Shown: positions 30,246 through 40,060 of the stretch, in pieces
How the letters are laid out: each line of letters opens with the position of its first letter
Numbering within the stretch: the first letter of the stretch is position 1
Source of the DNA: Arsenophonus sp964026495
GTDB lineage: Bacteria; Pseudomonadota; Gammaproteobacteria; Enterobacterales; Enterobacteriaceae
Length of the DNA: 64,000 nt
Direction of reading: 5' to 3'
Assembly: GCF_964026495.1 (NCBI RefSeq)
Contig: NZ_OZ032148.1
Coordinates: 124,001-188,000 of the forward strand
Made by a program: the position numbers and the translations under genes
Notes under the pieces: generated by a model
What the model saw: only the letters and a program-made list of their open reading frames with translations
The model's database searches: none
Told to the model about the DNA's origin: nothing

Positions 30246-31709
30246 ATGTTACGTATAAAAAAAGAAGGACTAACTTTTGATGATGTATTATTGGTTCCTG
30301 CGCATTCAACTGTGTTACCAAATACCACAGATCTATCAACGAAACTTACTGAAACCATTCGTTTAACTATCCCAATAATTTCTGCTGCTATGGATACTGT
30401 AACAGAATCATCTTTAGCTATTGCTTTGGCTCAAGAAGGAGGAATTGGTTTTATTCATAAAAATATGTCAATTGAACGTCAGGTAGAAGAAGTTCGTCGA
30501 GTTAAAAAATATGAAAGTGGAATTGTGATTAATCCGCTTACAGTAACACCACAAACAACAATTCGTGAAGTTCATGAGATGGTTAAACGAAATGGCTTTG
30601 CCGGGTATCCTGTTATTAATAATAAAGAAGAACTAATAGGTATTATTACTGGACGTGATATTCGTTTTGTAACTGATGTTGATCAACCTGTTACTGCAGT
30701 GATGACACCAAAAACTCATTTGGTAACAGTAAAAAATGGTGAAGATCATGATCTTATATTACAAAAATTACATGAAAAACGTATTGAAAAAGTTTTAGTA
30801 GTTGATGATAATTTTCATTTGTTCGGTATGATAACAGTTAAAGATTTTAAGAAAGCAGAATGTAAACCAAATGCATGTAAAGATGAACATGGTCGTTTAC
30901 GAGTAGGTGCTGCTACTGGTGTTACTGTAAATGATCAAAAACGTATAGAAGCATTAGTAGAAGCAGGAATAGATGTTTTATTGATTGATTCTTCCCATGG
31001 ACATTCTGAAGGTGTTTTGAGATGTATTTCTACAATAAGAAAAAAGTATCCAGAATTGCCTATTATTGGTGGTAATGTAGCAACAGGTGAAGGTGCAAAA
31101 GCATTAGCGCAAGCAGGCGCCAGTGCAGTTAAAGTAGGTATTGGTCCAGGTTCTATTTGTACAACAAGGATAGTTACAGGTGTTGGCGTACCCCAAATTA
31201 CAGCTATTGCAGATGCAGCAGATGCATTGAAAGGAATTAATGTGCCAGTAATTGCTGATGGAGGTATTCGTTTCTCTGGTGATATTGCTAAAGCAATAGC
31301 TGCTGGAGCGTCATGTGTTATGGTTGGTTCAATGTTTGCTGGTACTGAAGAATCACCAGGTGAAATAATTTTATTTCAAGGTCGTTCTTATAAATCATAT
31401 CGTGGAATGGGATCAATAGGAGCAATGTCAAAAGGTTCGTGTGATCGGTATTTTCAAAGTAATAATGCAGTAGATAAATTAGTGCCTGAAGGAATAGAAG
31501 GTCGTATTGCTTACAAAGGATTATTAAAAAATATTATTTATCAACAAATGGGTGGTTTGCGTTCTTGTATGGGGCTGACTGGGTGTGTTAATATTGAAGA
31601 ATTAAAAACAAAAACAGAATTTATTCGTATTACTAATGCAGCAATTCAAGAAAATCATGTGCATGATGTAATAATTACACAAGAATCACCTAATTATCAC
31701 TTAAGTTGA
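30246..31709 (+). CDS. guaB: IMP dehydrogenase
   Basis: From ATG 30246 the protein has 487 residues (E. coli 488); a TTG six bases earlier also opens the frame but the N-terminus MLRIKKEGLTFDD aligns with MLRIAKEALTFDD. It oxidises IMP to XMP with NAD+. The barrel carries the catalytic Cys305 in GIGPGSICTTR, the GGNVAT and ADGGIRFSGD loops and the flap GRSYKSYRGMGSIGAM. Two CBS repeats (about 93-200) are intact. It is the first gene of the guaBA operon, 46 bases before guaA. GAG about 10 bases upstream is a modest ribosome binding site. With purF not found in its usual place, IMP may come from salvage. Confidence 0.97.
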   Translation: MLRIKKEGLTFDDVLLVPAHSTVLPNTTDLSTKLTETIRLTIPIISAAMDTVTESSLAIALAQEGGIGFIHKNMSIERQVEEVRRVKKYESGIVINPLTVTPQTTIREVHEMVKRNGFAGYPVINNKEELIGIITGRDIRFVTDVDQPVTAVMTPKTHLVTVKNGEDHDLILQKLHEKRIEKVLVVDDNFHLFGMITVKDFKKAECKPNACKDEHGRLRVGAATGVTVNDQKRIEALVEAGIDVLLIDSSHGHSEGVLRCISTIRKKYPELPIIGGNVATGEGAKALAQAGASAVKVGIGPGSICTTRIVTGVGVPQITAIADAADALKGINVPVIADGGIRFSGDIAKAIAAGASCVMVGSMFAGTEESPGEIILFQGRSYKSYRGMGSIGAMSKGSCDRYFQSNNAVDKLVPEGIEGRIAYKGLLKNIIYQQMGGLRSCMGLTGCVNIEELKTKTEFIRITNAAIQENHVHDVIITQESPNYHLS

Positions 31710-31755
31710 TGATATTATATTAGCAATTTGTTTGATATTATAATTTTTTTTGCAA

Positions 31756-33330
31756 ATGAAAAGTAATGTTTATCAATATAAGATTTTAATTCTCGATTTT
31801 GGTTCACAATATACGCAATTAATAGCTCGTCGTGTTCGTGATACCGGTGTTTATTGTGAAATTTTTCCATGGCATGCATCTAAAAATCAAATACGCGCAT
31901 TTAATCCTCATGGAATCATTCTTTCTGGTGGTCCGAATAGTTCGACGAAAGTTGATAGCCCCCGTGCGTCAGAATATGTTTTTCAGTCTGGAGTACCAGT
32001 TTTAGGTATTTGTTATGGTATGCATATTATGTCTATACAATTAGGGGGGCAAGTTAGGGTTTCTTCTGATCGCGAATTTGGATATGCTCAAGTATTTATT
32101 CAGGAATCTTGTACATTATTAGATAATATATATGATCGATTAACTAAAGAAGGTACACCATTACTTGATGTTTGGATGAGTCACGGTGATATTGTTACTG
32201 TTATCCCAAATAATTTTAAAATTATTGGTAGTACTAACAGTTGTCCATGTGCCATCATTGCTAATGAGATAAAGCATTTTTATGGTATTCAATTCCATCC
32301 AGAAGTTACACATACTCATCAAGGACATGTTATTTTTCAGCGTTTTATATTAGATATTTGTAAATGTAGAAAATGTTGGATTCCTGTGATGATTATTGAT
32401 GACAAAATACAAAACTTAAAAAAACAAATTGGTTTTGACAAAGTTATTTTGGCTTTATCAGGTGGCGTTGATTCATTTGTAACTGCTTTATTACTTAATC
32501 GGGCTATTGGTAAACAATTAATTTGTATCTTTGTTGATAATGGTTTATTACGATTAAATGAAGCAAAACAAATTATGAAAGTTTTTAAAACCTTTGATTT
32601 GAATATTATTAAAATATCAGCAGAAACACGTTTTTTAAATGCTTTAGTTGGTATTCATGAATCAGAATTAAAACGTAAAATAATTGGACGTGTTTTTGTT
32701 GAGATATTTGAAGAAGAAGCCAGTAAGCATACTGCAGTAAAATGGTTAGCACAAGGTACGATTTATACAGATGTGATTGAATCAGCAGTATCAAAAACAT
32801 GCAAATCACATTTAATCAAATCTCATCATAATGTTGGTGGTTTACCAAAAGAAATGAAATTAAAATTAATTGAACCATTAAAATATTTGTTTAAAGATGA
32901 AGTACGTAAATTAGGTTTAGAATTAGGTCTTCCTTATAATATATTATATCGTCATCCGTTTCCTGGTCCTGGATTAGGTGTAAGGATAATTGGTGAAGTT
33001 AAAAAAGTATATTGTGATTTGTTACGTCAAGCAGATGCTATTTTTATTGAAGAATTATATAAAGAAAATCTGTATTATCAAATTAGTCAAGCTTTTGTTG
33101 TGTTTTTACCTTTGCGTTCTGTTAGTGTAATGGGCGATACTCGTAAATATAATTGGGTTATATCATTGCGTGCAGTAGAAACTGTTGATTTCATGACGGC
33201 AAATTGGGCGCGTTTGCCTTATTCTTTTCTTGCTAGAGTTTCAAATAGAATTATTAATGAAATTATTGGTATTTCTAGAGTGGTTTATGATATTAGTGGA
33301 AAACCACCTGCAACTATAGAATGGGAATAA
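31756..33330 (+). CDS. guaA: GMP synthase (glutamine-hydrolysing)
   Basis: From ATG 31756 the protein has 524 residues (E. coli 525); TTG at 31750 is a less likely start. It turns XMP into GMP using ATP and glutamine. The N-terminal class I glutaminase has Cys86 (GICYGMH), His181 and Glu183 (QFHPEV). The ATP-pyrophosphatase has SGGVDS (235-240), and the C-terminal dimerisation region YDISGKPPATIEWE is identical to E. coli. It is in an operon with guaB; gmk in this window takes the product further. No ribosome binding site is clear, so translational coupling to guaB is possible. Confidence 0.97.
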   Translation: MKSNVYQYKILILDFGSQYTQLIARRVRDTGVYCEIFPWHASKNQIRAFNPHGIILSGGPNSSTKVDSPRASEYVFQSGVPVLGICYGMHIMSIQLGGQVRVSSDREFGYAQVFIQESCTLLDNIYDRLTKEGTPLLDVWMSHGDIVTVIPNNFKIIGSTNSCPCAIIANEIKHFYGIQFHPEVTHTHQGHVIFQRFILDICKCRKCWIPVMIIDDKIQNLKKQIGFDKVILALSGGVDSFVTALLLNRAIGKQLICIFVDNGLLRLNEAKQIMKVFKTFDLNIIKISAETRFLNALVGIHESELKRKIIGRVFVEIFEEEASKHTAVKWLAQGTIYTDVIESAVSKTCKSHLIKSHHNVGGLPKEMKLKLIEPLKYLFKDEVRKLGLELGLPYNILYRHPFPGPGLGVRIIGEVKKVYCDLLRQADAIFIEELYKENLYYQISQAFVVFLPLRSVSVMGDTRKYNWVISLRAVETVDFMTANWARLPYSFLARVSNRIINEIIGISRVVYDISGKPPATIEWE

Positions 33331-33831
33331 TAAATTAATATTGATTTCAGAAAATTTTTTAATAAAACATTATATGATGACTAGAATTTATGAATATAAA
33401 ATTATCTTCTATAGAGTTATCAATAAAATTATTATTTTTTTTAAAAAAAATAATGTTTTAATATATTAAAAACAATATATTTTAAATTACGTATTTTTAT
33501 TTTTGTTAAATGTAATAACTATAAATTATTTTTTTTGCTTATTATATATAAATAAAAAATAGTTTATACTATTTTTTTTATATTTTAATAAAAAGATATT
33601 GATAACTTAAAATTTGACCTTTAGCGTGCGAAATTTATAAAATATTATAATAATACAATATTGTATTTATTTTTGATTTGTAAAATTATTCAATAAAATT
33701 AATTTTATATAACGTTTTAAAAAATACTTTTTATAACAGAAGCAATGATGTTTTATTAAAAATATTATTTATTAAGAATTTTTTTGAAAAATCAATGATA
33801 GTTTTAATATCAATATATTTATATATTTTTT
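33331..33831. other. AT-rich spacer between convergent guaA and aroH
   Basis: These 501 bases have no gene. A perfect 24-base palindrome of T and A runs lies at 33431-33454. Confidence 0.55.
33431..33454. terminator. Palindrome that may terminate guaA and aroH transcripts
   Basis: ATTATTTTTTTT followed directly by its reverse complement (12-base arms, no loop) lies 100 bases behind the guaA stop between convergent genes. Either strand offers a T-run. It is weak as a stem because it contains no G:C pair. Confidence 0.3.
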
Positions 33832-34878
33832 TTAAAAACGATATTTTACTGCATTAGCTATTATTTGTAATAATTTTTTAGTATCTTTCCAACCTAAGCA
33901 AGGATCAGTGATAGATTGACCATACGTTAACGGGTTGCCTTTTATTAATTTTTGAGCTCCTTCTCTTAAAAAACTTTCTACCATAATCCCAACAATTGCT
34001 GTAGATCCATTTTTTAGTTGTTGAGCTATGTTCCTAGCAACTTTTAGTTGTAATAAATATTTTTTTTGAGCATTTCCGTGACTACAATCAATAATTAATT
34101 TTTGAGGTAATCCAAATTTTTTTAGTTGATTACACGCAATATTGATATTTTTTTTATTATAGTTTGGATATTTCCCTCCTCTCATTATGATATGTCCATA
34201 AGGGTTTCCTTTTGTTTTATAAATAATCATTTCTCCATTTTTGTTTGGTGACAAGAATACTTGGCTGGTATATGCTGCACGAATAGCATCGATAGCAATG
34301 TCAATATTACCATTAGTACTATTTTTAAAACCAATTGGACAAGAAAGTGCCGATGCCATTTGTCTATGAATTTGACTTTCTGTTGTTCTTGCTCCTATTG
34401 CTCCCCAACTAACCAAATCCGAAAAATATTGGCTTGTTATCATATCTAAAAATTCAGTTGCAGTTGGTAATTCAAGTTGATTTATATTTACTAGTAATTC
34501 TCTAGCTAATCGTAATCCTTTATTGACTTTAAAAGAATTGTTAAGTTCAGGATCAGATATTAGTCCTTTCCAACCAATTACAGTACGTGGTTTTTCAAAA
34601 TAAGTACGCATAACAATTTCAAGATAATCTTCATAATCAAGATGTAATTGCATGAGTTTTTTTGCATATTCAAGTGCTGATTCAGTATCATGAATTGAAC
34701 ATGGTCCAATTATAACTAATAAGCGTTTGTCTTGTCCGATTAAAATAGATTGAATTTTTTTACGTGATTCTATTATATGTTTGATATTTTTTTCAGATAT
34801 TGGGAATTCATTTATTAGTGTTTGAAGTGTAATAAGTTTATCAAGAGGTTTTTTGTTTAACTCATTGGGTTTTTGCAT
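33832..34878 (-). CDS. aroH: 3-deoxy-7-phosphoheptulonate synthase, AroH type
   Basis: The 348 residues are exactly the length of E. coli AroH, and the sequence follows AroH rather than AroF or AroG: RLLVIIGPCSIHD, LEIVMRTYFEKPRT, ATEFLDMIT, SWGAIGARTTESQIHR, NPYGHIIMRGGK, TAIVGIMVESFLREG and YGQSITDPCLGWKDT. It condenses phosphoenolpyruvate and erythrose-4-phosphate, the first shikimate step. Metal and substrate residues of the family (Cys in GPCS, KPRT, His in DCSHGN) are present. The E. coli enzyme is tryptophan-sensitive; no TrpR operator is visible upstream. With aroC it frames the route to chorismate, needed for folate and ubiquinone here. Confidence 0.95.
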   Translation of the reverse strand: MQKPNELNKKPLDKLITLQTLINEFPISEKNIKHIIESRKKIQSILIGQDKRLLVIIGPCSIHDTESALEYAKKLMQLHLDYEDYLEIVMRTYFEKPRTVIGWKGLISDPELNNSFKVNKGLRLARELLVNINQLELPTATEFLDMITSQYFSDLVSWGAIGARTTESQIHRQMASALSCPIGFKNSTNGNIDIAIDAIRAAYTSQVFLSPNKNGEMIIYKTKGNPYGHIIMRGGKYPNYNKKNINIACNQLKKFGLPQKLIIDCSHGNAQKKYLLQLKVARNIAQQLKNGSTAIVGIMVESFLREGAQKLIKGNPLTYGQSITDPCLGWKDTKKLLQIIANAVKYRF

Positions 34879-35332
34879 ATTGATCTCATATATACTTCAA
34901 TGTAGTAAATTTTCTCCTATTAAATAAAGTATCATTAGAGTTATTAAAAATAAATAATTTTTCCTTTTTTTATAAAATTATTAAAGTAATAAAATTTATT
35001 TGATAGTTTTTGTTATTAAATTGTATAATAAATTTTGCTATTTATGCAGTAGTATTATATTTATAAAATATAATTTTTTTTTATTAAAAAAATATTATTA
35101 ATATAATATGTATGATCATTTTTTGATTTATAAAAATATAAATAATTTATTAAAAAAAATAAATTGATGATTCAATAATTAAGGATGTATTTAAAATATA
35201 TCTGTTATATAGTACTACAAAATATTAAAAGATTTCAAAGGATATATATTAATATAACGAAATTTTTTTAGAATTATTTAATTCATGATTACATTAAATA
35301 ATATGTTATTTATTATAAGAGAAAAGTATAAA

Positions 35333-35360
35333 AAATAATTTGTGTTAATACAAATTATTT
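35333..35360. repeat. Inverted repeat, 11-base arms
   Basis: AAATAATTTGT (35333-35343) and ACAAATTATTT (35350-35360) pair perfectly around the loop GTTAAT. It lies between divergent genes, so it is not an obvious terminator. Confidence 0.4.
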
Positions 35361-35629
35361 AATAATATATGATTTAATTTTTAAAGATTATTTATTAAAA
35401 AATAACTTATCGATACACAGTTAAGCAAATGAATAAAATATATTTCTCATTATCAAATAACTTTAGATGACATTTATTTTATTTATGATGTATAATGTAT
35501 AAAATTTATATTAAATTTTATACTAAAAAAAATTTTCTATTAAATATTTTTTAAAAAAACTAGATTACATTTATATTTTATTGTTATTCTATAACCTATA
35601 TCAGTATAATAGAACTTTTTAATAGCAGC

Positions 35630-35659
35630 AAGATAAATATAGTTAAGATAAATATAGTT
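35630..35659 (+). repeat. Tandem duplication, 15 bases x 2
   Basis: AAGATAAATATAGTT occurs twice head to tail without any difference, in spacer DNA. Confidence 0.7.
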
Positions 35660-36219
35660 TTCAAAAAAATTATGCTTAAAAAACAATAAAAAATCTGTTA
35701 GAAAAAATAAATAAATCAGTTATAGGAAAAATCATAATAATATTATATATTAAAATTTATTAGTACATATTTTTTTAAATTTAAATACATTGTTATGATA
35801 TTTTTTATATGAAATTATAAAAAAATAAATATTTTTATATTTGTAATGTAAAAATCTTAAAAGTATTTGAAAATTAATAATGCAATCACATAAAAAATAT
35901 ATACCTTTGATTATTTTTTAGTATATTAAATTTAAAAGTATTATTTTACTAATATTAATTATTTTTAAAATAATATCATTTTGATATATCTTAAAATATT
36001 CGAATATTTATTGTTAATGTAGAATAAATTATTTTTAAAATTATTCATGATGTACAAATAATGATTATTAATAATTTTTAACTTTTTAATAAAATTTTTA
36101 TGATTCAGAAGAATCATAATCTTTACTGTTTGTTTTATTATTATGATAGACAATTTTTATATTTTTTATAAAAATTATTAGTTTTGAGCTATTTATATAT
36201 TATTTCTGGTAGGAATAAT

Positions 36220-37161
36220 TTGAAGAAAATTATTATTAATGAAATTGTTTCAGAATTAAATACAATTCAAGACATATTACGTTGGATAGTTACTCAGTTT
36301 AATAGAACAAATATTTATTATGGTCATGGAACTGATAATGCTTGGGACGAAGCATTACAACTTGTTTTACCATTATTGTTTTTGCCATTAGAAATACCTC
36401 CGCAATTATTATTGTCTCGTTTAACTATCAATGAACGTTATTATATTCTTGAAAAGGTTTTGAGTCGTATTTATGATCATATCCCTGTCCCTTATTTGAC
36501 TAATAAGGCTTGGTTTTGTGGACATGAATTCTATGTAGATCAACGTGTTTTAATTCCTCGTTCACCTATCGGTGAACTTATTAATAAAAATTTTGAAGGT
36601 ATTCTTAATAATAAGAATCCATTAACGATTTTAGATATGTGTACTGGGAGTGGTTGTATTGCTGTGGCTTGTGCTTACATATTTCCTAAAGCACAAATTG
36701 ATGCAGTAGATATTTCTATTGATGCCTTAGCTGTAACAGAAAAAAATATTTCATTTCATGGATTTTTTGATCGTATAGTACCGTTATATTCTGATTTATT
36801 TCAAGAAATACCATCATTAATTAAATATGATTTAATAATAATTAATCCACCTTATGTTAATGAGGAAGATATGTTAGATTTGCCTGCTGAATATTTGGCA
36901 GAGCCTTCCTTAGCACTTGCTGGCGGATCAGATGGTTTGAAGTTTATTAGAAGAATTTTAGCTAATGCTTCTCGTTTTCTAACAAAAAAAGGTATTTTGA
37001 TTTGTGAAGTTGGTAATAATATGTCATATCTTATTAATCAATATCCGGATATCCCGTTTACTTGGTTAAATTTGAAATATGGAGGAGAAGGAGTTTTTAT
37101 GCTTACAAAAAAAAAATTAATAAAATATAAAAATATATTTAAAAAATACGTTGATTTATGA
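36220..37161 (+). CDS. prmB: Ribosomal protein L3 glutamine methyltransferase
   Basis: From TTG at 36220 the protein has 313 residues (E. coli 310). This start is chosen because AGGA stands 5-8 bases before it and because KKIIINEIVSELNTIQDILRW then aligns with [21 protein letters not shown]; the open frame itself continues up to 36184. It methylates a glutamine of ribosomal protein L3 with S-adenosylmethionine. The AdoMet loop DMCTGSGC is at 139-146 and the substrate-Gln motif NPPY at 209-212. It sits 74 bases before aroC, as in E. coli, probably one transcript. Confidence 0.95.
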   Translation: MKKIIINEIVSELNTIQDILRWIVTQFNRTNIYYGHGTDNAWDEALQLVLPLLFLPLEIPPQLLLSRLTINERYYILEKVLSRIYDHIPVPYLTNKAWFCGHEFYVDQRVLIPRSPIGELINKNFEGILNNKNPLTILDMCTGSGCIAVACAYIFPKAQIDAVDISIDALAVTEKNISFHGFFDRIVPLYSDLFQEIPSLIKYDLIIINPPYVNEEDMLDLPAEYLAEPSLALAGGSDGLKFIRRILANASRFLTKKGILICEVGNNMSYLINQYPDIPFTWLNLKYGGEGVFMLTKKKLIKYKNIFKKYVDL

Positions 37162-37235
37162 AATATAGCATATTTCTTAGTAATTATGTCATTCAGTTAT
37201 GATTATTTATATGACTAAAAAACAGGAATAAGGAG

Positions 37236-38300
37236 ATGGCAGGAAATTCGATTGGTCAACTTTTTCGTCTTACTACATTTGGTGAATCTCATGGTATAGC
37301 ATTAGGATGTATTATTGATGGTGTCCCTCCTGGAATAAAATTATCAGAAAAAGAATTGCAAACTGATTTAGATCGTCGTAGACCTGGTACCTCTAAGTAT
37401 ACTACTCAACGTTGTGAATTTGATCAGGTTAAAATTTTATCAGGTGTTTTTAATGGTGTTACTATAGGAACACCTATTGGTTTATTAGTTTGTAATTATG
37501 ATCAACGATCTCAAGATTATAATCAGTTGAAAAATATTTTTCGACCTGGTCATGCGGATTATACTTATCAAAAAAAATATGGTTTTACTGATTATCGTGG
37601 TGGAGGTAGATCTTCAGCTCGTGAAACAGTGATGCGTGTTGCAGGAGGAGCGATTGCAAAAAAAATTTTAAAACAAAAACTTGGAATAACTATTCGTGGT
37701 TATTTAAGTCAAATGGGAAATGTTTGTTGTGAGTTAAAAGATTGGAATATAGTAGAAAAAAATCCATTTTTTTGTCCTGATATAGAAAAATTAGAAGCTT
37801 TAAATACTTTATTATCTTCTTTAAGAGAAGAAGGTAATTCTGTTGGTGCAAAAGTAACTGTTATAGCTGATCATGTGCCAGCTGGATTAGGAGAACCTGT
37901 TTTTGATCGATTAGATGCAGATATTGCACATGCAATGATGAGTATAAATGCAGTAAAAGGAGTAGAAATTGGTGCTGGTTTTAAAGTTGTGACATTGAAA
38001 GGTGATGAAAATAGAGATGAATTAACTCGTGATGGTTTTCTTACCAATAATGCAGGTGGAATTTTAGGTGGTATTAGTACTAGTCAACCTATTATTGTTC
38101 ATTTGGCTTTTAAACCCACTTCTAGTATTGCATTATCTGGTAGAAGTATTAATAAAAAAGGTGATGAAGTTGAGGTAGTGATAAAAGGACGTCATGATCC
38201 GTGTATTGGTATTAGAGCAGTGCCAATAGCAGAAGCTATGATGGCTATAGTGCTTATTGATCATTTCCTACGCAATCAAGCTCAATGTGGCAAGAAATAA
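37236..38300 (+). CDS. aroC: Chorismate synthase
   Basis: The 354 residues match E. coli AroC (361), the last shikimate enzyme, which makes chorismate from EPSP using reduced FMN. Family landmarks are present: GNSIGQLFRLTTFGESHG at the start, RRPGTSKYTTQR, FRPGHADYTYQ, YRGGGRSSARET and GRHDPCIGIRAVPIAE. The preferred ribosome binding site is AGGA 8 bases upstream; a second AAGGAG touches the ATG. It is downstream of prmB as in E. coli; the downstream mepA is missing. Chorismate feeds PabA/PabB (folate) and ubiquinone, both represented here. Confidence 0.97.
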   Translation: MAGNSIGQLFRLTTFGESHGIALGCIIDGVPPGIKLSEKELQTDLDRRRPGTSKYTTQRCEFDQVKILSGVFNGVTIGTPIGLLVCNYDQRSQDYNQLKNIFRPGHADYTYQKKYGFTDYRGGGRSSARETVMRVAGGAIAKKILKQKLGITIRGYLSQMGNVCCELKDWNIVEKNPFFCPDIEKLEALNTLLSSLREEGNSVGAKVTVIADHVPAGLGEPVFDRLDADIAHAMMSINAVKGVEIGAGFKVVTLKGDENRDELTRDGFLTNNAGGILGGISTSQPIIVHLAFKPTSSIALSGRSINKKGDEVEVVIKGRHDPCIGIRAVPIAEAMMAIVLIDHFLRNQAQCGKK

Positions 38301-39931
38301 TTTTTGCTGAATTTGATGTTAGTTTATATTATATTTATAATAAATTTATAAGAAAATTAAAATTAATTTTTTTGATCATTTTCTTTAAAAGATTATTAGA
38401 TGTACATATTAATAAACTTATTTTACTAAAATATTAAAATTAATTATAAAAATTTTTGTATAATATTTTATGCTATTAAATTTTTAATGAAAAATATATT
38501 TCTCAAAAATTTTATGAATATTGCATTTTATTGTTATGATTATTAATAATAAAAATTATGATGTTAATCTGATATTTTTAAATATTTATGTTGTTCTTAT
38601 TCATAAACTCATATACTTGAATAGTTGGATTATTTTTTTTATAAAAATTTTGTGTTATAATAATTTATGTATTTATTTGCTTTCAAGATGTATCATAAAA
38701 AACTATAAGTAGTTATCAAATTTTAACATTAAAAGTGATAATGTACTTTGTATGAAGGCGTGAAGTTATTTTTTGCTGTTTTGAATATTTAATGATAAAT
38801 TATAATAACTTATCTAGTATATATTTACGAAATAATTATTTTTTGAAATAATTGTTATTTAATATATGAAACAGTTAGTTATGTTATGAATGTTATACAG
38901 CTATAAACTGTAGAGTAAAAATATTTATTGAAAATTTAAAAAATATGTTTTATAAATTATTAAAAATATTAATGATTTTCTTTTTTTTATGAAAATATTA
39001 AAACTATTTATTTTAGAAAATGATTCTATTTATAAAATTAGATTAAAAAAGATTTTTGATTAGAAAATTAAGAATTTATTTGTAAAATTTTACTAAAAAT
39101 TTATAAAAATTATTTTTTAATAAATAAAATAAAAAAAAATATTTCATAAATTAGATGGTAAATATGTTAATAGTATTTATAAAATTCTAATATTTGTTAC
39201 AATAGAATTATGTACTTATATATATTATTAATCTAAAACAAATAAAATAATAAAAACAAATTTAGAAAATTCTCTATTTTATTATAATTTTTAAAAAATA
39301 TTTAAAAATTTTGTGTATTGATATTTTTCGACTAAATGAATTATTAAATTAAAAATTAATTTTACAACTTATAAATATTTTCATGAAATTATTGCAACAA
39401 TTTTTTTTCAAAAAAAGATATCCTTAAATTTATAAAATATTATGTAATTTTTAAATTGTGATTTTTGATGTTGAAAACATTAATAAAGAAAAATATTTTT
39501 AATTAAATGTTTTTAAAACTTTTTTATCATTGCATAATAAATAATTATAAATTTTTTTTATTTTTATTAACTAAAATATATTATTATATAATAACTTTAT
39601 AAATATATTTTATAAATATTATAAAAAATTTTAATTAATCTTATAATTTATTTTTAAAAATTTTTTAGTTATATTAATGAAGATTTAATAAAAATTAATA
39701 TTTTAAAAGTTTAGCTATAGTAAGCGATACAAATACTTGATAGGATATATTCTATAATTTATATATAGAAAATAGGTTAAATTTTCAAATAAAATCTAAA
39801 TTTTGTTCATTTTTTGTTTAATATGCTAGTTTATTTCTCAATCTAAGATTAGAAGTATTATTATATATTATAAATATATTAGATTTTGTGTATTAAGAAT
39901 ATATAATTTAAATATTAGAAAATATCATTAT

Positions 39932-39970
39932 AGTTATGATCATAAAAATAATATTTCTATAATCATAACT
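39932..39970. repeat. Distal inverted repeat in the fabB control region
   Basis: AGTTATGAT (39932-39940) and ATCATAACT (39962-39970) are perfect 9-base arms 21 bases apart. The right arm runs into the FadR-like site, so the pair may be part of the same control element. Confidence 0.35.
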
Positions 39971-39983
39971 GATCGAGGTTGTT
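39967..39983 (+). promoter_or_regulatory. FadR-like operator upstream of fabB
   Basis: AACTGATCGAGGTTGTT matches the FadR consensus AACTGGTCNGACCTGTT at 11 of 16 defined positions, mainly in the outer half-sites. It lies about 80 bases before fabB. In E. coli FadR activates fabB from such a site. It is one of the few G+C-richer islands in spacer DNA. Confidence 0.5.
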
Positions 39984-39985
39984 TA

Positions 39986-40001
39986 ACTTACAAATGTAAG
40001 T
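39986..40001 (+). promoter_or_regulatory. FabR-like palindrome upstream of fabB
   Basis: ACTTACA-AA-TGTAAGT is a perfect 7-base inverted repeat, 2 bases behind the FadR-like site and 59 bases before the fabB ATG. Its TACA...TGT core resembles FabR operators of enterobacterial fabA/fabB, where FadR and FabR sites are adjacent. Assignment to FabR is inference. Confidence 0.45.
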
Positions 40002-40060
40002 CAAAAGTAAAAAATAAGCTTTTTTAGTAAATGAATTTTGACTATGAGGTAATATAATCA

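Larger units (their letters stand above)
34879..36219. other. AT-rich spacer between divergent aroH and prmB
   Basis: About 1.3 kb without supported gene. It holds an 11-base-arm inverted repeat (35333-35360) and a 15-base tandem duplication (35630-35659). A 62-codon minus-strand frame near 36 kb is low-complexity background. Confidence 0.55.
38301..40060. other. AT-rich spacer between aroC and fabB
   Basis: About 1.76 kb without supported gene; one 63-codon frame at 38.5-38.7 kb is I/Y/N/K-rich background. E. coli has several genes between aroC and fabB. The last 130 bases hold the fabB control region (see 39932-40001). Confidence 0.55.

Noticed and set aside
34879..34960. TrpR operator before aroH
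   Set aside because: No ACTAGTTAACTAGT-like sequence in the upstream 80 bases.
35965..36153. 62-codon minus-strand frame before prmB
   Set aside because: Same low-complexity pattern; would sit in the promoter region of prmB; no support.
38521..38712. 63-codon open frame in the aroC-fabB spacer
   Set aside because: Composition is only I, Y, N, L and K as expected from AT-rich noise, with no ribosome binding site and no family resemblance.
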